From the NCBI GenBank assembly GCA_001606155.1, contig LODT01000016.1:310001-374000 (forward strand): a DNA stretch of 64,000 bases. Reading direction: 5' to 3'. Shown here piece after piece: positions 44,483 through 56,614 of the stretch (its first letter is position 1; every line of letters starts with the position of its first letter). Source of the DNA: Tieghemostelium lacteum (lineage: Eukaryota > Evosea > Eumycetozoa > Dictyosteliales > Raperosteliaceae). The notes under the pieces were generated by a model. That model was not told the DNA's origin. It searched no databases and saw only the letters and a list, made by a program, of their open reading frames with translations. A program made the translations under genes and the position numbers.

Positions 44483-47400
44483 TTATTTCATGACAAAGTT
44501 ATTCTTACCAATGATGGAAGATAAACTGGAAAGTGAATAATCTGTAGGGTTTTCTAGTCTAGAGAACTTTTCTGTCATTAATGAGATAAATGGTCCAATG
44601 AGTGTTGGAATATAAGTTAAAACTGGTTTTTCAGGTTTCTTTTCTTCTTCAGAAGAAGTTTCAGAGTTGGTTCCATCTTGTAGTTCTTTTTGTTCCTTTT
44701 CAATATTGGATTTGGTGGCCTCCATGTTACCGTGTTCCAATCTCCATTTTCTGTAGTGAATAACTAATTCCAATTCTTTCAATACTTTTTCTTGCAATGA
44801 TGGAGACAATGGTTTAAATATCTCATTGAAAACATCAATTTGCTCATCTTTCAAGAATTGTAGAATACCAAGTAACCAACTAACAGATTGAGATAATAGA
44901 CCAGCTTCAAATTTAGGTTCTTCTCCATTATTGGTAGTTGTGGTAGTTGTATTGTTTGTCTTACCATTCGATTTCTCCTTCTCCTTTTCTTTCTCTTCTT
45001 GTTCTTTTTCTTCTTGAGAGTTTTTAGCATCAGATTTAACCAATTCGTGAATCATACCATAGACTCTTTCCATGAGTGTTGTGTTAACCTCTTCAAACAA
45101 TGCCAATCTCTCGGAGAGTGTAATAGCCTGATGTCTGTGTTTTTTGAATTTCTTTTTAATCTCTTTGTTTCTTTGTCTCATTTCCTTTTCGTTGGTATTG
45201 GTGTTAATGAAATTATTTATATCATTAGTAAATGTTGACAGTTTATCAGTTAAACTTCCACCAAGACTATTACTACCACCAAGACTGTTATTAGTACTGT
45301 TACCATTGGTATTATTGTTACTTGGAGTTACGACAATAGGTGTAAAAGTTGGGGTCACAGCTGATACTGGTGGTGAAGTATAAAATGTGGTAGTAGGAGT
45401 AGTTGGAGAGTCATCAATTGAAAATGAATCACTAACTAGATTAGGAGAAGACAAGGAATTTGAAAGACTGTTATTCAAACTATTATTTGGAGTTAGGTTA
45501 CTAGCAGACAGATTCTTCTTGTTGATACCTGTGAATGAATTTTTTAACCATCCTAAACCTCTTTTAATTGATCCCTTTTTATCATCAGATTCAGGTTGAA
45601 GAGATTGAGATGTTTGTGGATTTGGAGAGGTAGATGAATGGTTAGGAGACTGAGGTGTCTGGGGCGGAGTGAAATAGTTACTAGACGAAGATGCAGAAGA
45701 TGTATATTCAGAGTCTTCATCTTTTACATCCATATCGTCTAGATCCAAATTGATATTTTCATCATTAATCAATTCACCAGTCTCTGCAGCAATGATAATC
45801 TTCTTGATTACATATGCCAACTTCTCAAAATGGTGACCGATATTGGCTTTACAAAAGATCTTTCCTAGAGGCTCATAGAGTACAGGTAAGAGTTCTTTAA
45901 TGATATCAATCATCTCATCGTTACCAAGTACCTCTACAAAATCTGATTTTTCCTTCTTTCTCAATTCCATTTTGGCATATTCAAAGAGACTCTTGAATTG
46001 CTCTTCATCCATTTGTGACAGGATACTTGGATCGAGTGGAGGTGACCCAGGCCATTGATACTGCAAAAATGTAATAGCAGCAGGTATATCCTTAATCTCT
46101 ACTGGATTACCGTCGGTATCTCTTACCGAATCCAAATTAGTCACCAGACTCTTGGCTTTGGCCAAAATTGCCTTCTTTTGTGGATATTTAAATGATGATA
46201 AATCGTGTTCAGCAGCTTTAAGCAACTGTTTAGTAATTCTATCTGTTTTACCTAGCTCAACCAAAACTGAACATATATTCTGAATGAGGTTTCTAGCACC
46301 AAAAGGTTTGGCTAAAAACAGTAAAATGATACCTTTGAGGAGTGTAATGGGATTGGCGATTGCCAATGATGCCTTAATAGCTTTTACTGGAGTTACCATG
46401 TACAGTCTCTTGAGTTTCTGTACTTGTTTTGGATCTCTCATTTCTCTTTCCATCCAAAGTGCGAGAATCTTAATAAGAGTGTGGATAAAGTCACGTAACT
46501 CACCTGGAAGGTCATTCATATCCTTAGTGGTAAGAATGATATTAAATAAGTCATTGATACCGCCTTTAGATCCGTTTGATTTCTTGTCTTTTCCACCTTC
46601 AATCTTGTTGACGATAACTTGAGTGAGTTCAGTTAGTTTCTGCTGTAATCTTGCAATGGTTTCGTCACGTTCAATATCGAATGGGTTCTTTTGTCTCTCT
46701 TCATCTTCTTTATCTCTCTCTTCATCCTCAACAGTTCTCTGCTTCTTCTTACCAGTTACACGAGGAGGTGGTGTTTGGCTAGTACTGGTAGTTGAGATAC
46801 CAGAGGAACTTGAACTGAGAATATCAATCTCATCAGGATCCACATCATTAGGATCGTAAAACACACGAAGTGTCTTATCCTTAATTCTCTCTTGAGGTGT
46901 TCTAATAGCAATATCAAAACATTTTACCACAAATTTTCTAAATTGTGCATTGGTTTGTTTCTTGGTTGCAACACCGCTCTTTATAATAATCTTTGGTAAT
47001 GTGTTTATAAGTTGCTTAAACTTTGCTCTGGCTTGATTCCTACTAGTGAGCAATGGTATAGTTGTCAATTTTGTAAACAAAAAATTGAGGAACAAAGTTT
47101 GATCCACAAAATTGGGGTCTGTAAAGTACAGTTTTATCTCTTCCTCTACTGAATACTTTATCAATTGTTGTTTGAAGAATGATTCTTGGTCATAGGATAG
47201 ACCATCTTTAACAGTCTCTGCTAATGGTGTAGTTGGGGTACTTGTTGTAGTTGTTGTTGTCTTTGTAGATTCATTAGCATTGCTATTATTGTTATTTGGA
47301 CTGTTCTTTATATCGACTATATTTGGAGATATAGTTGTACCTTGGCTATTGAATACAAAATTGCTATCTACTATAACTGTTGAGGATATTGGGGTTATGG

Positions 47401-47545
47401 ATACTGGTTGTAGTTTTGGTGAAGTATTATTACTATGATTTGATATTACAGTGGTTGTTATAGTCTCTGAACTTTCATATTCAATTTCAACTAGCTGTTC
47501 ATGTATTATAAAATTGTCATTGTTATTGTTGTTGTTGTTGTCCAT
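44483..47545 (-). CDS. Large protein with PXB (DUF3818)-like region
   Basis: A single exon of 1,020 residues. The Asn/Thr-rich N-terminus is followed by a helical region (about 120-215: FFKQQLIKYSVEEEIKLYF ... ARAKFKQLINTLPKIII). The stretch ANPITLLKGIILLFLAKPFGARNLIQNICSVL (about 390-425) resembles the PX-associated B domain of fungal PX proteins such as yeast Lec1, where an xPLxxLxxxxxLFLAxPFGxxxLLQxI pattern recurs. No PX domain itself is visible. Low-complexity Ser/Thr/Asn linkers separate it from a C-terminal helical part (LSERLALFEEVNTTLMERVY ... FKPLSPSLQEKVLKELELVI). A lipid- or membrane-contact-related role is possible by analogy only. The gene is convergent with comC paralogue C, 68 bp apart. 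Confidence 0.5.
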   Translation of the reverse strand: MDNNNNNNNDNFIIHEQLVEIEYESSETITTTVISNHSNNTSPKLQPVSITPISSTVIVDSNFVFNSQGTTISPNIVDIKNSPNNNNSNANESTKTTTTTTSTPTTPLAETVKDGLSYDQESFFKQQLIKYSVEEEIKLYFTDPNFVDQTLFLNFLFTKLTTIPLLTSRNQARAKFKQLINTLPKIIIKSGVATKKQTNAQFRKFVVKCFDIAIRTPQERIKDKTLRVFYDPNDVDPDEIDILSSSSSGISTTSTSQTPPPRVTGKKKQRTVEDEERDKEDEERQKNPFDIERDETIARLQQKLTELTQVIVNKIEGGKDKKSNGSKGGINDLFNIILTTKDMNDLPGELRDFIHTLIKILALWMEREMRDPKQVQKLKRLYMVTPVKAIKASLAIANPITLLKGIILLFLAKPFGARNLIQNICSVLVELGKTDRITKQLLKAAEHDLSSFKYPQKKAILAKAKSLVTNLDSVRDTDGNPVEIKDIPAAITFLQYQWPGSPPLDPSILSQMDEEQFKSLFEYAKMELRKKEKSDFVEVLGNDEMIDIIKELLPVLYEPLGKIFCKANIGHHFEKLAYVIKKIIIAAETGELINDENINLDLDDMDVKDEDSEYTSSASSSSNYFTPPQTPQSPNHSSTSPNPQTSQSLQPESDDKKGSIKRGLGWLKNSFTGINKKNLSASNLTPNNSLNNSLSNSLSSPNLVSDSFSIDDSPTTPTTTFYTSPPVSAVTPTFTPIVVTPSNNNTNGNSTNNSLGGSNSLGGSLTDKLSTFTNDINNFINTNTNEKEMRQRNKEIKKKFKKHRHQAITLSERLALFEEVNTTLMERVYGMIHELVKSDAKNSQEEKEQEEKEKEKEKSNGKTNNTTTTTTNNGEEPKFEAGLLSQSVSWLLGILQFLKDEQIDVFNEIFKPLSPSLQEKVLKELELVIHYRKWRLEHGNMEATKSNIEKEQKELQDGTNSETSSEEEKKPEKPVLTYIPTLIGPFISLMTEKFSRLENPTDYSLSSLSSIIGKNNFVMK

Positions 47546-47877
47546 TTAAATGATACACACTAAATGTAAAAATAAGTTTATAATAAATAAAATAAAAACA
47601 CACAATTTAATAAAATGGTGTGTGGGGGTGTACAAAAAATAAAAATAGAAAGACAAATAAGATATAAAAAATTAATTTAAAAATAATTTTTTTTATTTTT
47701 GTGGAACTGCCAACGTTGTGTAATTTTTGACAAACTTGAAAGTCTCAATTTATGATAACCTTACAAACTTTCAGACTTTTGACATAATCAATTTTTTAAT
47801 TTTTACAAATGAAGGGGATTACATTGAAGATATTCACTGCTGTATATAGTCAATTATGATCTTAAATATTTATTAGA
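47546..47877. other. Intergenic region between two minus-strand genes
   Basis: This 332-bp A/T-rich spacer holds the promoter of the PXB-like gene and the 3' end of the PH-domain gene. No frame, repeat or structured element was recognised. Confidence 0.4.
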
Positions 47878-50104
47878 TTAATCTAGTAATTCTTTATGAC
47901 GTAAAAATCTGATACATTGAAGAAACATTACAACAGTCTCAGGAACATTACCTTCGATATACCACTCACCTAGCACACCTATATTAGACACCAAACCTCT
48001 ATTGGTCCAACGATAGTTTAATTTTGAATTTTGATTGAGATACTCATTATTTTTCTGATCATACAGATACTTTAAAAATGCTTCACCCTTGTGGAATAAA
48101 GCCAAATAGACACCATTCCATTTGCCTTGACACTGCAGATTTCTAGGTGAATCCTGTGCCTGTGTAAGTAACTGACCATCCCAATTGTACTTTAGTTCTT
48201 TAGGTTTAATTGTAGTACCATCTAGGAAATCAGTATTAAACAACTGACCATCAGCTCTATATGTCCATTCCTCTCCATAAGAAGACCGTATTATCCCACC
48301 GGCAACTGATCTTCTGTGATTTAGTATACTACTTCCAATGGTCTCTAACAGTGTCTCTTTGATATAAAGATTAATGCAACTTTGGTTGGTATCAAAGTTT
48401 TTTCGGGGCAGACCGTCCATTGCTAACATCCATTGAGCTGCTTCCCTATCATTTTGAGCCCTGAATACATACTTCTTTCCTGTTGTGTTGGATAAGCTGC
48501 TTCCTAAGGCACCAGGTCCTCTAAGTCTTACTACAAAACAGCTTTTGAACTCATATTTAGTGGTTGGACATATAGAAACAATGTCGGATAGATATATAGT
48601 TTTTTTCGGCTTAGTTAGCTTAGCTTCACTACTGTATATGCAAAGTTTCTCTGTGGTCAATGTGAGGTACTGTTCATGCCAAACGGTAAGCAAACCCTTA
48701 GACTTCTTCTGCACAAGTACGCCAGACTTGTATATGTGCTCTGGTTGTGTTGTGCCTTGGTCTAAGGACATAGGGGTAGCCGTAACATTCTCCGAAGGTG
48801 TAGTGATAAAAAGACTGTGGGCAATTTCAGTTGGGAGTTTAGGTGTGTCTGGAACCACACCAGTTTCTAAATAGACTTTAACAGATCTCACAAATCCGGC
48901 AAGTATAGAAGCACGTTTCTCTGTAATAGATTGTTTTTTAATTTCAATTTCAACCCCTAAAAGTTTTTTAGCAATAATTGTAATGGACTGAGCAACTCTT
49001 TCCATTTCAGTGCCGTTCGAGAGATCTTGACTGGAGGAAAGTGATATGCTTTGGCTCTTTCTATTCTGTTGTTTCTGCTGATAGGAGCTATTCATGACTT
49101 CAATAGATGTCTCAGAACATGGGATAGAGTCAAGAGGTGAAAGTATTTTACTGATGGTTTGTGTGTCCTTTACGAGGTATTCGTACTCTGAATTGAGAAT
49201 GTCATTCGACAACATGAATACATTGGGTAGGGACAATACAAATCTTTGATATTCACCAATTTTTCCAAGGATAAACTCAGCATTTTCCATTACCTCTTTT
49301 CTAAGGATTTTAATTCTTTCCAGTTTTCTGTTGGTATTTGGTGATAGTTGAGGACTGGACTGCTGAGGTGTTAGCAAAGATCGGAGTTTAGGTGAACTGG
49401 TTGGTGAGATTATATTCAATGATTGGATATTCATTGAATTATTCTCTTTATTGTTTTCAGAGGTGTTTGGAGGTGACTTAACTAGATTACTCAATGAACT
49501 TGACGAAGACAGTGAAATACTACTGTATGGTGGTGGAGGTGATGAAGGAGGTGTCAAGTGATTTGTACTCTTATTGAGATACTCCATTCCAGACAATGGA
49601 GCGTAAATCTTTGTAACCTCATCTAATTTTAATTGTTGACTTACACGTTGTGATTTTCTACGAAGGATCTTTTCCTTAGGATCAATAGGTTGAGATTGAA
49701 TATGGTTACCAGAAATGGAATTATTTGAAAACCCAGAAGGTTTCAAAATTCCTTTAGTTGGAGTGTTATTTGCACTTCCACTACCAGTATTTTGAGATGA
49801 TGATAAATTTACAAAATTAAATAGGTTACCAGTTGACTGGTTTATCTGTTGTTGTTGTTGTAAGTTATTGTGTTGAGGTAGTGAAGAGTGTAATGAAAGT
49901 GCATTGGTAGTTGATTTACTTGGTGATTTTGTGAAATTACTTCCCAAATCTACTACTAACTTTAATTTTGAGGTTGCATTTCTAGTCAATGTAGCAGATC
50001 TTAATTTACTCAGAGGACTTCCACCCTCTTTTGCACCCTCCAATTTCTTTCTTTTCTTGTCCACTTTTGGATTGTGGTTAGTTAAAAAACTAGGTGACGA
50101 AACC

Positions 50105-50138
<34 letters not shown>

Positions 50139-50151
50139 GAAGTGTCTCCAT
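47878..50151 (-). CDS. PH-domain protein
   Basis: A single exon of 757 residues starting METLQ, followed by a run of 11 Gln. The N-terminal about 300 residues are Ser/Asn/Gln-rich linkers. A helical stretch covers about 280-460. A pleckstrin-homology domain is clear at about 480-600: KSGVLVQKKSKGLLTVWHEQ, YLTLTTEKLCIYSS, KTIYLSDIVSI, KKYVFRAQNDREAAQWMLAM, with the conserved Trp near the end of the last helix. The following about 150 residues are beta-rich with repeated Trp/Gly patterns (WTYRADGQLFNTDFLDG, KYNWDGQLLTQ, CQGKWNGVYLALF, NYRWTNRGLVS) and are not recognised. The PH domain should bind phosphoinositides or a partner at membranes. Confidence 0.75.
50104..50140 (-). repeat. (CAA)n run encoding poly-Gln
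   Basis: A TTG run on the plus strand, read as CAA on the minus strand, encodes an 11-residue Gln tract right after the start of the PH-domain protein. Confidence 0.9.
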
Positions 50152-51413
50152 AACTATATAACTACACTACAATATAGTGAATATCTATATATATAATATA
50201 TATTTAGAATATTATAAAAATATAAATAAATAAATAAGTATATATTTTAAAAATATAAAATTTAAAAATAAAAATAACAATAAATATTGTAATTAATCAT
50301 GATAATTTACTACTACCAGTCCAATATCTATGTTTTTCCTCCCATTTTGTATGTTAAAAGAATTAATCATTCTTTGTTTTATAGTTATATTGTTGTTGTT
50401 GTTGGTGTTGTCTTTAAGTGGGGTATTTGATATTTTAAGATCATTGAATTTAGATAGTAAATCTCAAAAAAATACATGTATATATTTGTATTGTTTAGTT
50501 GTGTGATAGAAGAAATAGTGTGGGTTGTTAATTAATTATTACAAAACAGTGTTTTTCTTTTTTTTTTTTTTTATTAGATATATCTAATCATAATGTCTAT
50601 CTATCTATTTGTCTCTTATGATTAAATCATGTTTACTGTTTATGATTAGTTTGTTTTTTTTTTTTAATAATATAATTAATTTGCATATATAATTTATAAA
50701 TTAGAGTATAGTATACAATAATATAAATAAAATTGAGGAAGATGATGTTGATGTGTTGTTGTATTAATTTTGAAGATAAAATATAATTACTTACAAACTA
50801 TATTTTTATTGTCTTGTCTTTAACTAAATTAATTTCAATTCAAAACACTGAGTGAATTTTTATTTTATATTTTCAAAAAAGGAGGGTGTGAAAAATTCAA
50901 ATTTTAGAGTGATCATAACGGTCAAAAAATCCATATTGAGAAAGTAGTGTGTATTTTTTTTGATTTTATTTGAAATGGTGGTAAAACAAGTGATGTATAT
51001 CACATAAATCATAAGTAATTCTATCAGAAACAATGTGTTGTTTGTCATTACTTGATATCAAATTGTTAAAATCACCGATATCACTAAAAACGTATTGCAA
51101 ATAATGTAAACCAACCTCACATGTGGAAATCAAAAGATAAATAAAAATGTAAACTTTAAAATGATATTTTTGATTATTGTTTCGATAGACCAGGTTTAAA
51201 GTTAATAGTTTTAAAACTATTTATTACCTTGCGATTAATTTTGATTGCCAAATTTCTTACACTTTCAAGTAAACAGTATTTTTGTAAAAGATGAAAAATC
51301 AAAATAAATTTCTTTTTTTTTTTTTTTTAATTTTTTTATTTGCATTTTAAAATCTTGATTTATTCATTTTTGTTTATTTTTGATTTGAATATCTATAGCA
51401 TTTTTAATAATCC
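50152..51413. other. Divergent intergenic region
   Basis: This 1.26-kb region separates the PH-domain gene and the EF-hand gene, which diverge. It is strongly A/T-rich with T-runs (50550, 50655, 51311). A minus-strand frame at 50860-51048 has composition typical of chance A/T-rich DNA and no supporting features. It presumably holds both promoters. Confidence 0.45.
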
Positions 51414-54222
51414 ATGGATCAATCTGGAATAGAAAAATTGTTTAGTGAATATGATCCAGAAGGAAATGGATATATTAATACTGAACAATTGAAAAATCTT
51501 GTATTCAGAGTTACAGGTAAAGAAGTGACCCAAGATGAAAATGATATTCTAATCTCACAGCTTGATAAAGACAGGGATGGTAAAATATCCTTACAAGAGT
51601 TTATCATTGGTTGTGATAATAAAGTTATAGGATTAGATGATTTTCTAAATCAATCAGGTTACAGAGTATGTCTTTCATCTATATATATATATATATTAAT
51701 TTAGATATATATCTATTTGTAGATTGATAGATATATATCAATATAGTCATTAGGATTTATACATATATCTAATATCTATATATATATATCTCCTATAGAT
51801 TCCAGAGTCACCAGAAGACTATGAAAAACATTTAAAATTTATATTCTCACTTTTTGATAAGGATGAAGATGGTTTAGTAGATATTGATGAACTCAGAGAA
51901 ATGTTAGCAGATATCAAAACTCAATCTGGTTTCGAAGAGGATAAGGATGATGATGATATTGAATATATTATAAAGATTCTATGTAGTAATGGACAAAAAC
52001 AGATTTCATTTCAACAGTTTATGAAGGCATTGGAACAGATTAATTCACCATCCATCAACTCACCACACATGAGTCAAAACAATATAGATACAGATCAATT
52101 AGATCAAATTGAGGACGATGAAACTGGTGATCATTCTGGTTTTCATAGTGGAAGTTCACGTCCATCAAGTCCACTTGTAAATCAAGATGGAGATGATTCT
52201 GATCAAGAAGGAGCATCAGTTCGTCAGAGTCAAGAAACCTTTGACCAAAAACAAAAAAGAAGAAACAGAGGTAGAGCTAGTAGTTGGGTAGCACCAGGAT
52301 CTATTGTCAATATGATAAAGAAGAGAACTGATCTCTTTACTAAAGAGGAAATGGAAGTTTTCGATTCAACAGCTGATCCAGAAGTTGAACAATACAGAAA
52401 GAGAGCTGATATACTAAAATCACAAAATGAGCATTTTGTCTCTAAACTTAATATGTTTGAAGGTCAGTTAAAACAAGCTAGGGAATCACATGACAAACTC
52501 AGTGAGGATAACGTCAAATTAAAGGAATCGATTGTCATTGGAAAACGTACTCTAATTGAGAACCAAAAACTTTCTGGACACAATAAAAGGTTGGAGGATG
52601 ATGTAGAGACTTTGAAACACCATCTCAGTCAAGTTGAAGATCAGCGTACTGAGATTATTAGAACACATAATAAACTCAAGACTGACAGGGAACAGTTACT
52701 TGCAGAATTGCAACTCAAGGAGCAAGCCTACAACGAACTGGAGAAACGTTATCGTAAACTAGAGGAACAGACTCAAAATGTAGTTCCAGTATTAGCAAAT
52801 ACCTATCTCGAGCAAATACCATCTTTTGACGAACTAGAAAAGCTTAAAGTCGAGAATGGAGATTTGAAAAAACAACTGCGACAGGAGATGGAAAAATCAG
52901 AGAATCACATAGGCCTTTTGAATGAGGAATATCAGTTACTGAAAAAACAGTCAAAGGAAGACAAAGCACTTTTGGAATCTAGTAATCAGATTATTCATAA
53001 ACTTAGAGTGACATTGGATGATCTACAATCTAACGGACATGAATCAGATCCAAATTACAAATTGTCACTTTTAAGTGAACTTGAACAACAAGTTGTAACC
53101 AGACTTGGTACACCTGGTACCTTTGATGGAAGTGATTCTCCACCTCATCTAACCTCCAATCCCATTTCTATAAAATCCAATAGTCACCACACTGGAGAGA
53201 GAATTAGAAATCAATCGGATTCCGATGACTTGGATATCATTAGCGAACAATTGGAGAAACAAATGGATATTAGTAAAAATCAAGAGAAACAAATTCAAGA
53301 GCTTCAAGAAGAGAATCAAAAATTGAAATTTAAATATGAGTCATTGACAAAGTCAGTGGATTCCAATACCAATATAGATCCTATAAATATCAAGGCTGGT
53401 CAGACTCAAGATGAAATCAGTTTATTAATGCAGAGAATAAATAGTGTAAATACACAACATCAACAACAACAGCAGCAGGCACAGCTACAAGTACCTGTAC
53501 AGAATCACAGTGAGTTACAATCTAATGGAACTCCCATTTCATCACCTACAAGTTCCATTCAAGACTTGGATTTGGTGGGTGTAGGTCAATTGTCATCGAG
53601 TCTTTCTAACCCTTCCCAAGGTGTAATCGAAGGACTTCAACATGAAATCAAGACTTTGAATACTGTCAAACAACAATTGGAAAGAGATCTGAGAAGATAT
53701 GAAATTATGTCTTCAACTAACAGCACCTCTGTAAAATCCTCGAATGACTCACTGATTGACGAACTGAAACGTGATAATGAGAAACTTAATGAACGTTTCC
53801 GTGCTATTGAATATGAGAATCTTTTGGTAAAAGAAGAGAACAAGGATGTTAAAGAGCAATCTGTTCGTTTACAAGAGAGAATTGAAATAATGAAATCAGA
53901 GTTTGAAACTAAATATAACCAAATTCAGGTCTCTGAAAGTAAAAGTCAATTAGTCAAAGAAAATGAAGAGTTGAAAACTCGTCTAAAGCGTTATGAAAGA
54001 GACGATAACAATCATCACATTGATATCATTGAAATGGAAGATGAAACAAAGAATCTAAAAGCCAGAATTGAGGATCTTTCCATCCGTTTACAAAATGAAA
54101 AAAACCATACCAAATTCCTACAAGAGAGATTGGACCAAGATAAATTAAGAATCAATGATAGCGAACCTCTAATTCCAAAACAACCTAAACATGACAAGAA
54201 ATCATGTTGTATTATTTGTTAA
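51414..54222 (+). CDS. EF-hand/coiled-coil protein with C-terminal prenylation motif
   Basis: Exons 51414-51665 and 51799-54222 (phase 0) give 891 residues. There are two canonical EF-hand loops, DKDRDGKISLQE (51-62) and DKDEDGLVDIDE (104-115), and two degenerate ones (from residue 14 and near 145). A Ser-rich linker follows, then long coiled coils (about 245-360, 410-460, 580-620 and 650-860). The protein ends KKSCCIIC, which fits a CaaX box (C888-I-I-C891) and also the CCxxx form seen on some Rabs. EF-hands plus coiled coil plus prenylated end is the layout of RASEF and CRACR2A, but their Rab GTPase domain is missing here. It is likely a Ca2+-responsive membrane tether or adaptor. The function is inferred. 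Confidence 0.8.
51666..51798 (+). repeat. Intron rich in AT dinucleotide repeats
   Basis: The single intron of the EF-hand gene consists mostly of TATATA and ATATCT-like tracts. Splice sites are GTATGT and CCTATAG. Confidence 0.7.
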
Positions 54223-54334
54223 TAACCCCCTCCCCAATATATTTATTTTTTATATAAAATTTCTCGCCCTCTCTCTTTCATTCATCAAAAATAAAAGTTT
54301 ATATTTTCTTTTTAAAATATGTAAATCTAACAAA

Positions 54335-56504
54335 TTATTCACCATATTTTATTCGTTGACTATTAAGGGTATGCATTATAGATGAGAATGTAATATACGG
54401 TGAATTAATATCCAATTCCAATTGATAAACACCAGATTGGTTGCATAGATGTTTAAGTTGGGCACCTGAATATAAGTTTGTTTTTTGAGCTATTTCTAAC
54501 CATTGACTATCACTGAATGATGGATCAATTGTCATTTCACTTTTACATACTCTCTGTAGAATATCCAATCTATCCAATTCATTTGGTAATGGTATATAAA
54601 GTGATGTTTCAAATCTACCAAGTCTCAATAAAGCTTTATCAATTTGATCAACATTGTCACCTGTTACACATCCCATTAAGAATATATGGGACTTCTTTTC
54701 AATGCCATCCATTTCATTTAACAATTGACTGAGAATTCTATTTTCAATTGAAGAACCGTCACTTGAGGCACCTCTACTTTGACCCAGTGCATCAAGTTCA
54801 TCAAAAAACAGTATACAAGGTTGAGACTGCCTGGCTTTTGCAAAGATTTCTCTGATGGTTTGTTCAGATTCACCCAACCATTTAGAGAATATATCCGATC
54901 CTTTTACACTTATAAAATTGATAGACATCTCAGAAGCCACAGCTTGAACAATCATAGTCTTACCACATCCACTAGGTCCATAGAGTAACACCCCACTTGA
55001 TGATTTCAAATTCAGTCTATCAAATGTCTCTTGATAACGTATTGGCCATTCAATAAGCTCTTTAAACTTATCTTTTACCCATTGGTAACCACCTATACTC
55101 TCCCAACTGACTCTAGCCAAACCTACATCAAATTGACCTAAATTTCCAGGTTTTATATAGGCAAGTGACTGTTTGAAATCTTCAAAAGATAATTGAATTT
55201 CCGATGAGGAGTCAGTAGATCTAGCAACTACTTGCAACGCTGTATTTCTCAAGAGTTTAGATAGATCATTATACACAAATCCAGGTGTAATCTTACTGAG
55301 TTGATACACAAAATCATTGAAATCTCTTATACCATCATTAAATCTAAGAGGAGAATCTTTTAAAAGTGCTTGTAAAATCAATATTCTCTTGGCCTGAGTT
55401 GGAATAGATAAAGGTACAAATCTATCAATTCTACCAGCTCTTATCAGTGATTGGTCTACTCTGTTTTGTGACCTACAACTAGTCACTAAAATCTCATTAG
55501 ATTTAAGTTTATCTATAAACTGAACTAGTTTGGTAATATATTTCTTTTTCGTTGGATTGTTTTCATTGTCTTTTTGTGTTCCTATTCTATCTAAATTTTC
55601 AAATATATACAATATACCATTGGCGCTGTTATTGGTATTACTAGAATCAATGATGTTTATATCATCTAAATTTAGGTATTTATGATTATATCTATTACAT
55701 AGATAGTTTATCAAAGCTTCTTTAGGTGTACCTTCTACACCACTAATCAAAATAGCCTTCGATGACAAGAAACTTAGTGTATTAAAACTATTATTCTTTC
55801 TATTAAATTTCAAATCTATAAACTCATTTAACTGACTGATTTCATCTTTTAATTCTACCAATACTGCTGACTCTGCAATCGAATATATCTTTTCATCTAC
55901 AATCTCTACTTCATATCCATTTTGAAAATAAATTAAACTACCACTTATACAATTCATTATATCTACAATATTAAATATATATTCAACACCAACTAATTCA
56001 ATTATAATATTACTATTCTTTATAATCTATGTAGAATTAGTTAGTTAATTGAATTGGAAGGAATGAAAGATAGTTACTTACTGGCTTATATAAAAGATAT
56101 CTTTTAATGCTATTTAAATTGAATGAAATGGTAGGTGTGTTATAGCCAAATGGAACATAAAGTTTAAGTATAACAATTGGTGTTGTACTACTCTGAATCT
56201 GAGTTCTGTCAAATATAGGTATTGGTTCAATTGAGAACCCAGTTAATGATCTTTTAAAGTTGGTGTATAAAAACCATGGTATTTTTGCTATTTTATGCTT
56301 CTGTGAAATAGTTGCATCAGGTACAACCTCATAGATAAACGGTAGTTTGTTTATACATTTATTATCATCATTCAATGATAATATTAAGTGAATAAATTGA
56401 TAAGATTTTAAACGTAACTCTTCAATATATGTTGGAGATATTCTTATTTGATTATTTAAAACATGATCACTATAAATGCACGAAATTGTTGTCCGATCTG
56501 TCAT
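54335..56504 (-). CDS. Two-cassette AAA+ ATPase, AFG2/SPATA5-like
   Basis: Exons 56082-56504 and 54335-56026 (intron 55 nt, phase 0) give 704 residues. The frame of exon 2 is open through the acceptor into the body, joining YLLYKP to IIKNSNIIIELVG. Residues 1 to about 165 form an N-domain-like region. The first AAA cassette is degenerate: GVEGTPKE (237-244) stands where a Walker A should be, and FENLD replaces the Walker B acid pair. It still ends in a family-like RAGRIDRFVPL. The second cassette is complete: SWESIGGYQWVKDKFKELIE, Walker A GPSGCGKT (491-498), Walker B ILFFDELDAL (D550, E551) and LLNEMDGIE. Wording is closest to AFG2/SPATA5 proteins (pre-60S maturation). PEX1/PEX6, which also have a dead first cassette, are the alternative. 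Confidence 0.7.
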
Positions 56505-56614
56505 TGATTTGAAAATAAAAAATAAAAAAAATATTAGAATAACTAATCATAGGTGTGGTTTGGGGGTGAAAACTCAATATCAGGAAATAGATAATCTATA
56601 TTTAGTAGATTAGA

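Noticed and set aside
46284-46859. Two plus-strand frames opposite the PXB-like gene
   Set aside because: They are antisense shadows of a long, well-structured minus-strand gene, with no domain or splice support.
48485-48874. 129-codon plus-strand frame opposite the PH-domain gene
   Set aside because: It lies fully inside the coding region on the other strand, including the conserved PH domain. Composition is typical of an antisense shadow.
50860-51048. 62-codon minus-strand frame upstream of the EF-hand gene
   Set aside because: A/T-driven composition, no domain, and it sits in a presumed promoter region.
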